Source: Tetracentron sinense (taxonomy: Eukaryota; Streptophyta; Magnoliopsida; Trochodendrales; Trochodendraceae). From it: a stretch of DNA of 64,000 bases. Of the stretch, positions 40,700 to 51,356 are shown piece by piece. The notes beneath the pieces were generated by a model. The model did not search any database. It was not told where the DNA came from and was given only the letters and a program-made list of their open reading frames with translations. Numbering within the stretch: position 1 is the first letter of the stretch; each line of letters begins with the position of its first letter. Where the stretch lies: assembly GCA_015143295.1 (NCBI GenBank), contig CM026560.1, forward strand, positions 3,598,501 to 3,662,500, in the 5' to 3' direction. A program made the translations under genes and the position numbers.

Positions 40700-41745
40700 C
40701 CTAAAGCCTCTCTAAGGGACAAAATGAAATTCAACGACGACAAGCATCCTTGACTAGGAATAAATTTGGCATCTCCTTCCACAACCACGTATACTTGTTA
40801 TTGATACACCTCACCGCCCATTTAGAGTCAGATTCCATCCGCACTCGCCTGCTGAATTGCCACCTCAAAACGCATACATAGCCACCAAAATCTGAACGCC
40901 ACGATCTTAATAACCTCACCATCAGGGCTTCCACGTCACCCACCTCTTGGCCTAGAGTCCCAAACTACCAAGCTTCTATTAGTTGGGTTGTCCCCTATAG
41001 GATCCTTCCAATCAACTCTTAAGAAGACGTCTTCTTTTATGCGAGAGTAATAATATTCATGGGGGTGCAACAGGAGTGAGAGAAACTCCTATTGTTCCTC
41101 TCCGCCCACAGGTGATAAATGAAAGCACAGAAGGAAAGTTTGCACAATTTTGCTCTAAAATCAATACCTTTACTCTTACGCGTAAACCACGCAACGGTCT
41201 CACTCCACAGAGCAAAAGATCGCCCTTGGAGATGGAGGGAATCAAGGATGCGAAACCAAACTTCCTTCGTGAACGAGCAAGAACAAAGCAAATGATCTAT
41301 GTCCTCCATGGGCCCATTGCATAACACGCAGCCCGCCGAATGAAGCATACCCCATTGAACCAGCTTATCTTGGGTCACTAAGGCTGACCTTAATGCCATC
41401 TAGGTAACAAAAGAATGCCGAGGGATATTGTTGGGGAACCAAGCTAGGTGGTACCACCTCACCTCAGGCCGACGCTGCCTATTCGCTTTCCAAGTTGAGC
41501 TTATGCTAAACTTACCATTTGCATTTGCAGTCCACACCACTCTGTCATCGTGGGCCTCGCCAATAGTTCTCACAAGACGGAACTCTTCCCACAACCCGTG
41601 CAAACTCTGGTCAGCAGGCATCAAAACACTCCACTCATTGTTAACTCTAGCTCTAGAGACGGTATCCAACCGGTGCATACAAGCTCAACTCAGCCCCTCA
41701 TAGTTTTTGTGAGCCCAAAATTCAGCCCTATAAAAACTTCTTACT
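40700..41745 (-). mobile_element. L1-type LINE remnant: zinc-binding RT-associated and RNase H regions
   Basis: On the minus strand, in LINE order, 41678-41037 encodes the zf-RVT region (FSISSTWKANRQRRPEVRWYH, then CVLCNGPMEDIDHLLCSCSFTKEVWF and LWAERNNRSF). 40943-40731 encodes part of an RNase H domain (GDVEALMVRLLRSW, MESDSKWAVRCI). The two zf-RVT parts are separated by a stop at 41400 on the minus strand and the RNase H is incomplete, so the copy is dead. The RT itself is absent (5'-truncated). It reads toward the DIM1 promoter. Confidence 0.75.
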
Positions 41746-41759
41746 TCATTTGTTTGAAC

Positions 41760-42023
41760 CACTGTTTTTAGAACCGACCGGGCATTGAACTGGTAGAGTG
41801 ATTGGTTCCCGGTTCCACCGGTTTAATCAGTCCGATTTGATCGTGTACTTTTTTGTAAAAAAAACCTATTTTCTTCCCATTTTCCCAGTTCTAGCCGATT
41901 CTGACCGGTTCCCAACCGGTTCTTAAAGAGTTCCAGTTTTGGTGGTTTTGGGACCTGGTGAGGAGAGCAGTTCCCAGTTTTTCCGGTTCGACCAGCCGGT
42001 CTGGTCCGGTTTTGATAACACTG
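41760..42023. mobile_element. hAT-like MITE (264 bp)
   Basis: Termini CACTGTTTTTAGAACCGACC and, inverted, CAGTGTTATCAAAACCGGACC. Flanks GTTTGAAC and GTTTAACG are similar enough to be a decayed 8-bp target duplication, the hAT size. The interior is full of ACCGGTT/AACCGGT words. No coding capacity. Confidence 0.65.
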
Positions 42024-42905
42024 GTTTAACGTTCTCACAAACAGACAGTTGTTGGCCATTCCGGCCATGGATGTGCAAGAGTGGAGAGTTCGTCAAGATC
42101 TTGTGAAATGGAAAATTTATTCTCAGTGTTTTTAATCAATATAAATCCAGAACTTATATTTGTAGTGCCCTAATCACATGGGGCACACAAGATCTATGTG
42201 TCGAGTTGCACACACAAAATGGACTCCAAAGACAAACAACTTTATTAAGTACGGGAGTGCTAGTCTTAATCGTGTCAATAATTAATCGCTCATAAGGATT
42301 TCACGGACAAATATTAACACTATTGACACTTGGATTGTACCAAAAAAAAAATTGCACAAGTCCTTGTCAGAAAGCTATTTAACTCTTCCCTGCACTTAAC
42401 GATCGATGTGATTGGGCTATCGTGTTCTTAACAATATAAGTATTTTTTTTTAAATTAAAAACAACTTATTTTATAATAAAAAAAAATTTACTAGACATTG
42501 TTAGTCACATACTATATATATTCTATATTGTCTTAATATATATGATAATATACATATTAAAGTCATCCATAAGGGATATAGCACACAAATGTGAATATGC
42601 TGTTGTTCTCGATTAGCCAATCTAAGGTGGTGTTTGGATAAACTTTTCAAAGAAGAAAAATACTTCCTAGGAGTTACTTCTAAGGAAGTAATTCTTGAGG
42701 AAGTTTGACAAAGTTATTTGGGGGATAAAATAATGTTTGGTTTGCACATCTAAAAAATGAATTTTAAAAATCCAAAAGTCAAATTAGTGTTTGTTTGCAT
42801 TTACAAAAAAAATTTTGAAAATTTTATATATGGTATGAAATTGATACCATATAAAAAAAATATTTTCCACTTATGCATGCGCTAGCAGGTAATATAGAAA
42901 TTACT
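42024..42905. other. Intergenic DNA, nothing firm
   Basis: AT-rich sequence. TGGTGTTTGGATAAAC near 42629 and TTAGTGTTTGTTTGC near 42785 hint at a decayed MITE, but the ends do not pair convincingly. Confidence 0.4.
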
Positions 42906-43063
42906 ACAGACCATGTGCCTAGCCCAGTGGTAGTTTATCCCCTTACTAGTAGGGAGGTTCTGGGATTGATCCTAAGGGGTGCGTCGTAACCCTTAGCCAA
43001 GCTTCAATTGTTAGGAATTAACCCACTAACCTTCCCCCCCCCCCGCAAAAAAAAAAAAAAAAA
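42906..43063 (+). mobile_element. tRNA-derived SINE
   Basis: A pol III A box (TAGCCCAGTGG, 42920-42930) and a B-box-like GGTTCTGGGATTGATCC (42956-42972) are 26 nt apart. They are followed by a tRNA-unrelated body and a C11GC-A17 tail (43034-43063). Size (about 160 nt) and layout fit plant SINEs. Confidence 0.65.
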
Positions 43064-43984
43064 GTTGAGATGTACCCAAAAAAAAATGTTACACCTAGTT
43101 TTCATGATTTTTTTAATATGTTGGTGTTGGTTCTTTGTAACCTTAGCATACAAAGATCTTTGTTGTTGAGTTTCACTCAATAGCTCCTAACCTAATTCCT
43201 TAACACTTAAAACAAGTGCACCCTCTCCGCCTAACCATTTGAAAGTGCAAGCCCTAGATACTCCAAAAACCAAATTATATATAAACTTGTAATGCTCTAC
43301 GGTTATTATCGGACTTTGGGAGTCCAATTACGTCCCTGAGGTCGCCATGTGTGCCTTTTGACACCCCTTAACTGTGGTTAAGATTCACCCACCCTTAAGG
43401 TTCACTTGTGTTAGGGGTTAGGAAATTGAAATTGAACCCACTTGTGTTAAATTATTTAGAATTTTAATATAGGTTTTATGCAATGGTTTTAATATATCGA
43501 GAGATTAAATCCTAAGATATCTTATACTAAGGGAAGACGAGTGATTACACAACCGTAGTTTAGTGTGTATCATTCGTGCTAACCGAAGATATAACTTACC
43601 TAAGGTTTGATCCCTTGTATCTTTCTTGATCAGTTGAGAGGGGATGTGCTGTCACTCTAGCTGTAATGTTTGCAAATCAAGATATTTGAATAAATTCATA
43701 ATGGGATTGGTTATGAGGTTAGTGGTGGATTCAACACCCTAAATCTTTTCTCCAAATGATTTAAAAACCCAATAGTTGATAATTTAATTAGAAGTCTTCA
43801 TTAGTTTAAATAATGGTTTTAGTTTAATTCATCAAAAATCAACTCTTCTCACTCATTAGTTTAAAATTAATCTTGATAAAAAGGCAACAAAACCAGTGCA
43901 GTCCTCAGAGGTTCGACACCCTTACTAGTACTATTCTACCGAATTATTACTATAAGGAATAATTTAAATTGCATAACGACCACT
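43064..43984. other. Mixed remnants: half MITE and LTR-like end
   Basis: CACCCCTTAACTGTGGTTAAGATTCACCC near 43360-43390 matches an arm of the inverted-repeat element at 8243. From about 43860 the sequence GTCCTCAGAGGTTCGACACCC resembles the U5 part of the Athila-like LTR (inverse of 583-600), so a plus-strand LTR end may lie here. Bounds are uncertain. Confidence 0.3.
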
Positions 43985-45013
43985 GCCTCAGGGGAACAGT
44001 ATCCCAGTTCGACAGACTTCTAAGTAGGGATCTTCACAGACTTTTGCTTCTACGCCCTCACAGCCTACACAACCCATACCACCGCCTCGCAAGGTGAACT
44101 AGGGTCGGGTCTTTGCCTTGACTGAAAGGGACACACAGTAATCTGACGATTTGTGCAAGGTACGCTAAAGTTGAAAATTCTTCAAGTTATAAATGATTAT
44201 TTTAGATGCTATGTTTGCTTATGTGTAAAACGTGCTACCTATACTCTATGTGTGTCTTTCTTGAAATTTATTGATGTGACTTAATTATAATGCACATACG
44301 CTTTACTAGTGAACGAGTGTTTAGCCCATGTATTGATCGACACAAGATGCACTCATTCTTTTGTTTCACTTAGCTTTACCAAAGGCTTTTCTTCGGAGCC
44401 GAGTAGACTACGGCAGGAGTTGTCCATTTTGACTCCGCTCGGCAAGTCAGTTGTTGTGGATCGAGGGTACCGGGATTGTATAGTTCAAGTTGGACAGCAT
44501 GAGTTGCCAGCCGATCTGATCATCCTAGACTTCCAGGACTTCGATGTCATCTTGGGGATGGATTGACTTTTGACTCATCACAGACACGTGACTTGCTTTG
44601 AAAAGATGGTAAATTTTAAGCTAGAGGGTGTCAAGCCATTCCACTTCCGTGGACTAAAGAAGAGGAGAGATATCGCTCGTTTAGCGGCTTTGAGTCTTTC
44701 AAATCCGGTAGCACGAGACTCCTTAGCCATCCTGATTATGAGTGAGTATTTGGATGTGTTTCCCGAGGACTTGCTGGGGTTGCCTTCAAATAGGGAGATA
44801 GAGTTTGCTATAGAGCTCGCTCTAGGCATTACTCCGATTATAGGGCTCCATATAGGATGGCCCCAGTTGAACTTAAGGATTTGAAGGAGTAGATAAAAGA
44901 GTTGCAGCAACTCGGTTTCATCCAACCGAGTGTGTCATCATGGGAAGATCCAGTGCTCTTCGTAAAGAAGAAGGATAGGTCGATGAGGATGTGCATCGAC
45001 TATAGGCAGAGCG
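43985..45013 (+). mobile_element. Tekay-type chromovirus remnant: gag end, protease, RT start
   Basis: Parts in element order: gag tail near 44100-44160 (GRVFALTERDTQ), protease region 44309-44566 (HSFVSLSF, LIILDFQDFDVILGMD), and the pol start to about 45010 (EYLDVFPEDLLGLP, then [19 protein letters not shown]). This is the typical chromovirus series. The copy is broken at several points (about half a dozen) and ends abruptly where Ogre/Tat sequence begins. Confidence 0.75.
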
Positions 45014-45402
45014 TCATCCAGTCGCCAGCCACTAATCCGTTGGTGGACTGAGGCTCTCAAGGTCGAGGCTAGCTAGGGCCAGGGCAGCAACAATGCAGGA
45101 AAGGTCGGTCAAACCAAGCAGTGAAGAAGCATCACCATTCTCCTCCCTCTATTTTCTCTTTGCTCCCATTTGCAAAATCCAAATGTCAGGCCACTGTCGG
45201 CCTCTTTCTTTTTGTTTAAGTTAATCTTTTGTAACCAATCATACTGTTTTATAAATGAAATCTGACTTTGGACTCAAAATCATGTTTTGCATCAAAACAT
45301 TTTGGCTGATGACGAAAATCACACGGACTCTTCCCTTGGAAGGCCTAGTGTCCTGAAGCCACCAAAAACAAAAAAAAACATAAGCATGCTAAACTTAGCT
45401 AA

Positions 45403-48400
45403 ATGTTTTGCCAGGAAATTGCCTGCACTAAGGCTACCCCTAAAACCCTTCTAGAACTGACGGAAGCGAAATATGACTCAAAGCAGGAAGAGGAACCACC
45501 TCAGGAAATCCTGGACCTCCTGGAACGCAGTGAAGGGCTTCGGCAGTCTAACATTGAGGATACTGAGACCATTAACCTTGGATCCGAAGACAGTCCTCGG
45601 CTCGTCAAGATTGTACAACCATGAGCCCGCAACAAATGACAGATATGATCAGCTTCCTGAAAAGGTACAGTGATATTTTCACCTGGTCGTACGTAGACAT
45701 GCCCGACCTAGACCCGGCACTGGTGGTGCACAGACTGCCCTTGAACCCCAACGTCAGACTAGTTAAACGAAAACTAAGACGGATAAGGTTCGAATGGTCG
45801 CAGAAAGTCAAAGAGGAAGTAGAAAAGCAGATTAATGCAGGCTTCCTGGCAGTAGCAACCTATCCTGAATGGTTGGCCAACATCGTGCCCGTACTTAAGA
45901 AAGATGGCAAAGTCCGGATGTGCATTGACTACCGGAATCTGAACAAGGCTAGCCCCAAAGGCAACTTCCCCCTTCTACACATCGACATCCTGGTCGACAA
46001 CACTGTATGGTACAACTCTCTCATTCATAGATGGTTTCTCCGGATACAACCAGATCAGAATAGCAGAAGAAGACATGGAGAAAACCTCCTTCATTACGCC
46101 TTGAGGCACATTCTGCTACAAGGTCATGCCCTTCAGACTCAAGAATGCAGGGGCAACCTATCAGAGGGCCATGACGGCACTATTTCATGACATGATCCAC
46201 AAGTCAACTAAAGTCTATATGGACGACATGATCGTCAAATCGCCTACTGCCGAGCAACACCCGGAAGACCTGAAAAGACTCTCTGACAGACTCAGAGAAT
46301 TCAGTCGGAGATTGAATCCGCCCAAATGCGTCTTTGGAGCTTCATCAGGGAAGCTCCTCGTCTTCATTGTTAGCAAAAGACGTATTGAGATTGATCCAAC
46401 CAAAGCTAAGGCTATCATCGAAATGCCGATTCCCCATACTGAAAAGGAGATCTATGGTTTCCTGGGCAGAATTCAATACATCAGCCGGTTCATCTCTTAG
46501 CTCACTCTGATCTGCGAACTGATCTTCAAGCTTCTCCGGAAGAACACACCGACAGTCTGGACAGACGAGTGTCAAGAAGTCTTTGGTAGAATAAAGCAGT
46601 ACATGGTCAACCCTCCAGTACTTGTGCCCCCTACGCCGAGGCGGCCCCTACTACTCTACATCTCAGTGCAAGAAACTTTCATGGGGTGCATCCTAGCATA
46701 GCACGACGAGACAGACAGAACAAAGCAAGCTATTTATTACATCAGTAAACGCCTACTGGAGTATAAGGAAAGGTATAGCCCTCTTGAAAAGACTTGTCTG
46801 GCACTGGTTTGGGCAACTCAGCATCTTCGGCATTATCTGCTTTCATATCCGGTAATTCTGATCTCCCGGATGGACCCACTCAAGTATCTCCTTGAAAAGC
46901 CAACCCCCACCGGAAGGACTACCCGATGGCTTATGATGTTATCTGAATTCGACATCACATACATGACACAGAAGTCAATCAAGGGATAGGCGATAGCAAA
47001 TCACTTGGCCCACAGTCCAGCAAAGGACTATGTCTCAGTATATGATCAGTTTGCAGACGAAACCATCTTATACGCAGAAGCAGAAGAACAAGAATACTCC
47101 GGCTGGGAATTATACTTTGACGGAGCCGCCAACAGTCATGGGCACGAGACAGGAGCAGTCCTAATCTCACCCAAGGGAGCAAACCTCCCTATCTCAGTCT
47201 AGCTGATATTCAGATGCTCCAACAACGAAGCAGAATATGAGGCATGCATTACCAGGCTGAAAGAAGCCCTGGGCACAGGATTAAAGAGATAGACGTCTAC
47301 GGTGACTCGTCTTTTAGTAATCTGTCAGGCAAACGAATCTTGGGCCATCCGAGAAGCAAAGCTAGTCCCATACCTGACCTATCTTAACTTGCTGATTACT
47401 CAATTCAGGAAGATCACATTCAGCTATAGATCCAGGAACCATAACAAATTTGCTGATGCACTGGCTACTCTCCCTCCATGGTTCAGATCTCCAAAGGCAT
47501 CATGCTTTGGCCAATTGAGATTCAACAACAAGAGTAGCCTACCTACTGCCTCGAGCTAGACACAGTATCAGACAATAAGCCTTGGTATACAGACATCAAG
47601 CAATACCTCGAGGACGGGACCTTCACACTCAATGCCATTAAAACAGACCAGCGGGCAATCAGAAGACTGGCTATCCAGTTTGTCCTCTCAAGAGGAGTCC
47701 TATACAAAAGATCGCCAAACCTGATCTGGCTCAGATGCCTTGACACTAGTGAAGTAGTGTAGATAGTTAAAGAAGTTCACGGAGGAGCTTGTGGATCACA
47801 CATGAACGATTTAATGCTCTCCAAAAAGATTCTCAGATTGGGTTATTACTGGTCTACAATGGAAGCTGACTGTTGTAAGCACGTACAGAAATGCCACCAG
47901 TGCCAGATCTACGCTGATAGGATCAATGCATCGCCGATAAGGCTGCACAATCTGATTGCTCCTTGGCCATTCTCAGCTTAGGGCATCGACGTTATCGGTC
48001 TCATAACACCGAAGGCATCTGATGGACATCGATTCATCCTAGTTGTAATCGATTACTTTACAAAATGGGTTAAGACAGCCTCTTATGCCAACGTCACAGC
48101 CTCGGTGGTGCAACGCTTTCTGAAAAGGGATATCATCTGTCGGTACAGAGTCCCATATGAGATTGTGACAGACAATGCTCTTAATTTCTGTAACAAGGGG
48201 ATGACTGATCTCTGTCAGAAATTCAAAATACAGCATCACAACTCTACACCATACAGGCCTCAGACTAATGGTACAGTGGAAGCAACCAACAAAAACCTGA
48301 AGAAGATCATTGAGAAGATGGCAACCAACTACTCTGTCTGGCATGTGATGCTCCCCAATGCACTCATGGCCTACATAACGTCCATCAGAACCTCAACTGA

Positions 48401-48827
48401 GGCAACACCATTTTTCCTGACTTATAGTATGGAAGCAGTCCTCCCCATTGAAGTACAAATTCCATCACTCCGAGTGCTAATGGAAGCAGAGATCTCAGAA
48501 GTAGAATGGGCTCAAACCCGATATAACCAACTAAATCTGATTGAAGAGCGACGACTAAAAGCCATCAACCACTCTCAGGCCTATTAGAGGCATATGGTTA
48601 GGGCATTCGACAAGAAATTCAAACCTCATAGCATCGAAGTTAGTGACTTGGTTCTCCGGAAAGTGTTGTCAAACCGCCCTGACCCGAGGGGCAAGTTCAC
48701 ACCTAACTATGAAGGCCCATACATTGTCCGAGATAAATTCTCAGGCAGTGCCCTTCAGTTGGGATGCATAGATGACGAAGACCTCCCAGAGTCCGTCAAC
48801 ATGAACAAAGTCAAGAGATACGCTTAG
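45403..48827 (+). pseudogene. Ogre/Tat pol remnant (RT, two RNase H, integrase)
   Basis: Collinear with the pol of the intact element: RT (about 45800-46260, including AVATYPEWLANIVPVLKKDGK and the YMDDMIVKS region), RNase H (about 46550-46980), archaeal-type RNase H (about 47100-47500), and integrase (about 47760-48590, with VTDNALNFCNKGM and STPYRPQTNG). The C-end module KFTPNYEGPYIV lies near 48690. It is a fossil with about ten breaks. Confidence 0.85.
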
Positions 48828-49612
48828 GGTCTAGATCTGATAGGCGCTTTGCACTCTTAATTTCTTTGGGAAATGACAGGAGGCCATCTTTGGCACACTC
48901 CTTTTCCCCAACATTATAAAAACCCTTTTTACAAAATCAATTAAATCCGCTAGTTAGCCCCTCGAGCCTAACAGCCTTTCTTTCACAAAACCTTGTCAGG
49001 GACACCCTCCCTTGCCAACCTATGACATTTGCCTGAACTACGTCATGACCTGATCCTGCGAAGGGTATGTAGGCAACCTGACAAATCAGGTGCGGTCACT
49101 AAAAGGGAAAATCCTCCCTATTTCTCCAAATAGAGTCAAAATCTCTCCCAACTTCCTCGGCGGAGTCGACATCAAAGTGTACAAAATTTCCATCAAAAGA
49201 AATCTCAAAATAGAAGTCGAAACATTTTCAAGAGTCAGATTCTCCCCACAGAGATAAAATTCTCTAGTCTCTTCCTCCCAGGAGAGACAACCTCTCTCAC
49301 ACTCTCCGACAAAGACAACCTCTCTCAAACTCCCGAGCAAAAAAAAAAGCCTTCAAGGGAGTGCTAATCAACTACATCCAACGGTGTACCAAACTTTGGT
49401 CCCCGAGCCTACGTTTCGTCTTACTCTAAGTCCTTCTAGATCCCCTAGGAACTGCGAGTGCAAGCACAATATCACATCTATATCCACGACGGAAAAATCA
49501 TCCATAATCCCCAAAGGAACGCTATTCAGGGCAATGAAGAGAGAAGAATATTTTCTCCAATAAGTCACGGGCATCCCCAACCAGTCATGGACATGAGTGA
49601 AAACCAAAAACG
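48828..49612 (+). other. 3' region of the second Ogre copy, no gene
   Basis: The stretch contains GACATTTGCCTGAACTACGTCATGACCTGATCCTG near 49020, the same as the segment downstream of pol in the intact copy (24230-24260 inverted). The rest is diverged. A direct TCTCTC-type repetition lies near 49200-49330. Confidence 0.5.
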
Positions 49613-49770
49613 ACCTCATTGCGCAAAAATTACACGGTTCCCAGACCTAGTCTTCCGACTAGGGGTAAAAAATGGACAAAAATAAGTCAGCTTCGCTTAC
49701 ATAAAGAAAACCAGCAATGGCCTCATTGCGCAAAATTTATGCGAACCCCATGACTTGGTCATTCCAAAGG
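49613..49770 (+). repeat. Conserved 3' hairpin motif block of the second Ogre copy
   Basis: Two copies of CCTCATTGCGCAAAA(A)TTA near 49616 and 49711, the second followed by ATGCGAACCCC and GACTTGGTCATTCC. They correspond, inverted, to the hairpin block at 23361-23870 of the intact element, so the motif has survived in two diverged subfamilies. Confidence 0.65.
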
Positions 49771-50624
49771 TAAAAAAAGGAGAAAAAGCTCAAAATCAGT
49801 GCAAATCATCAACACTCGGCAGCAATCAAGCTCACCGGATTCCCCAGTTATCCTCAGCAGCTAGCAACTCTTAACAGACAGGTATCCCTAGCAAGAGATT
49901 CCAACAAGGAATATCCCCCAACAGATGTTTTATTCACAAGCATTCCCCAGCAAAGAATTTTTCAGAAAACATCCATCCAACATATGAGCAAACATCGAGA
50001 AATCCCCAACAACCAGAAGTGTCTAGCAATGGCCTACAATAGAAGCCCACTGCCCAGTAAAGCCTTGGCAACAAAGCAATCTCCAATCCCCAGCGGATCC
50101 CTAGTGGAAACCTCTGACAGCTCACAACAGTACTCTTCCCTAACAAGAGTCCAGAAGCTTACGAAGCCCATTAGAAAGCTTCTCCTCATCTGACAAGCTT
50201 GTTAATCCCCGGCAGCATCTTGCTTTGAATCATACTCTTCTCTTCAAAAGTGAAAGGCGATTCACAAACCACATTAAGCCCTAATCTAGGAGATTTACTG
50301 GCATATCTAAAAGCTAACTAAGCATTTGTTGTTGTCAAAACTAAAATCTTTGCAAAAGTCTCCTACACTTTTTCTGAAAAAAGATTTTCAAAACGTAAAC
50401 TTTTGGTATCAAGATCCGTTTGTACCAACCTGCAGAAAGCAGCCCTGTCCAGCAAGTAGAGGAAGCCGACACCGCGCATCTCCGCCAATTGGAAATCGCC
50501 ACAGAGTCATGGGATTGCATCCTCATCTTTATCCCTGCATGACAGCATAGCATCATACCCCGTATAATCAAAATCCAGTCCCTCATGGGCAATTCCAATG
50601 ACAATCATCATGCCTCAAAACACT
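49771..50624 (+). other. 3' region of the second Ogre copy, no gene
   Basis: Noncoding. CCCCAGCA(A) and CCCCAGCGG words recur near 49900-50110 (a loose repeat of CCCAGCAAAG type). Nothing else is recognised. Confidence 0.4.
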
Positions 50625-51065
50625 CCTATGTGTTTTAAACGTCTTGTGTGCTCTGTGAAAATCTCGTCACACCGCAGTCTCACCAGCATGTCCCCCTTTT
50701 TTCGAAACCCCCGTGTGTCTCAAACGTCCTGTGTGCTCCGTGACAACCTCGTCACACTGCAGTCTCACCATTATATCCCCCTTTTTTGACACCCCTGTGT
50801 ATCTTTAACATCCTCTGTGCTCCGTGACAACCTCGTCACACCGCAGTCTCACCAGTATGTCCCCATTTTCGACACCCCCGTGCGTCTTTGACATTTTGTG
50901 TTCTCCGTGACAACCTCGCCACACCGCAATCTCACCAGCATGCCCCCTTTTGACACTGTCATGTGTCCTTGACATCTTGTGTGCTCCGTGAGTCACAATG
51001 CAGTCTCACCAGTATGTCTCCCCTCTTAACACCCTGTGTGTTCCTGAAATCCCGTGTATCCTCCG
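50625..51065 (+). repeat. 84-nt tandem repeat, about five copies, before the 3' LTR
   Basis: Units carry CTCCGTGACAACCTCGTCAC and GCAGTCTCACCAG. The CTCCG marker recurs at 50651 (variant), 50736, 50820, 50903 and 50984, a period of 81-85 nt. The array ends about 290 nt before the LTR, the same relative place as the unrelated 39-nt array of the intact Ogre. Confidence 0.85.
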
Positions 51066-51344
51066 ATCGTTCTAATTAATATCCCTCGAAAAACACCATT
51101 TTGATTCGAACCCCCACCACTTCCAAGCGACACGCTCTTTCGGCTAAGCGCCTCTGGGCTATGCCTGCATCGTTATCTTCCCTAGCTACTCGCTATCCCC
51201 TAACAGTAGTCCTGATCACTTCACAAGCACTCACCACTTGCACAGCACACATCCTGTTACATTTCCCCAAACCCAATCTTGGTGTAAAAATCGGATGATT
51301 CCAGTCTTTGTCGTTTAAATCGCCAATCTCAGCATTCTCCGAAT

Positions 51345-51356
51345 AAGAGGGGCAGC
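51345..51356 (+). other. Polypurine tract of the second Ogre copy
   Basis: AAGAGGGGCAGC immediately before the LTR start TGTAAGC; it matches the tract of the intact copy. Confidence 0.75.
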
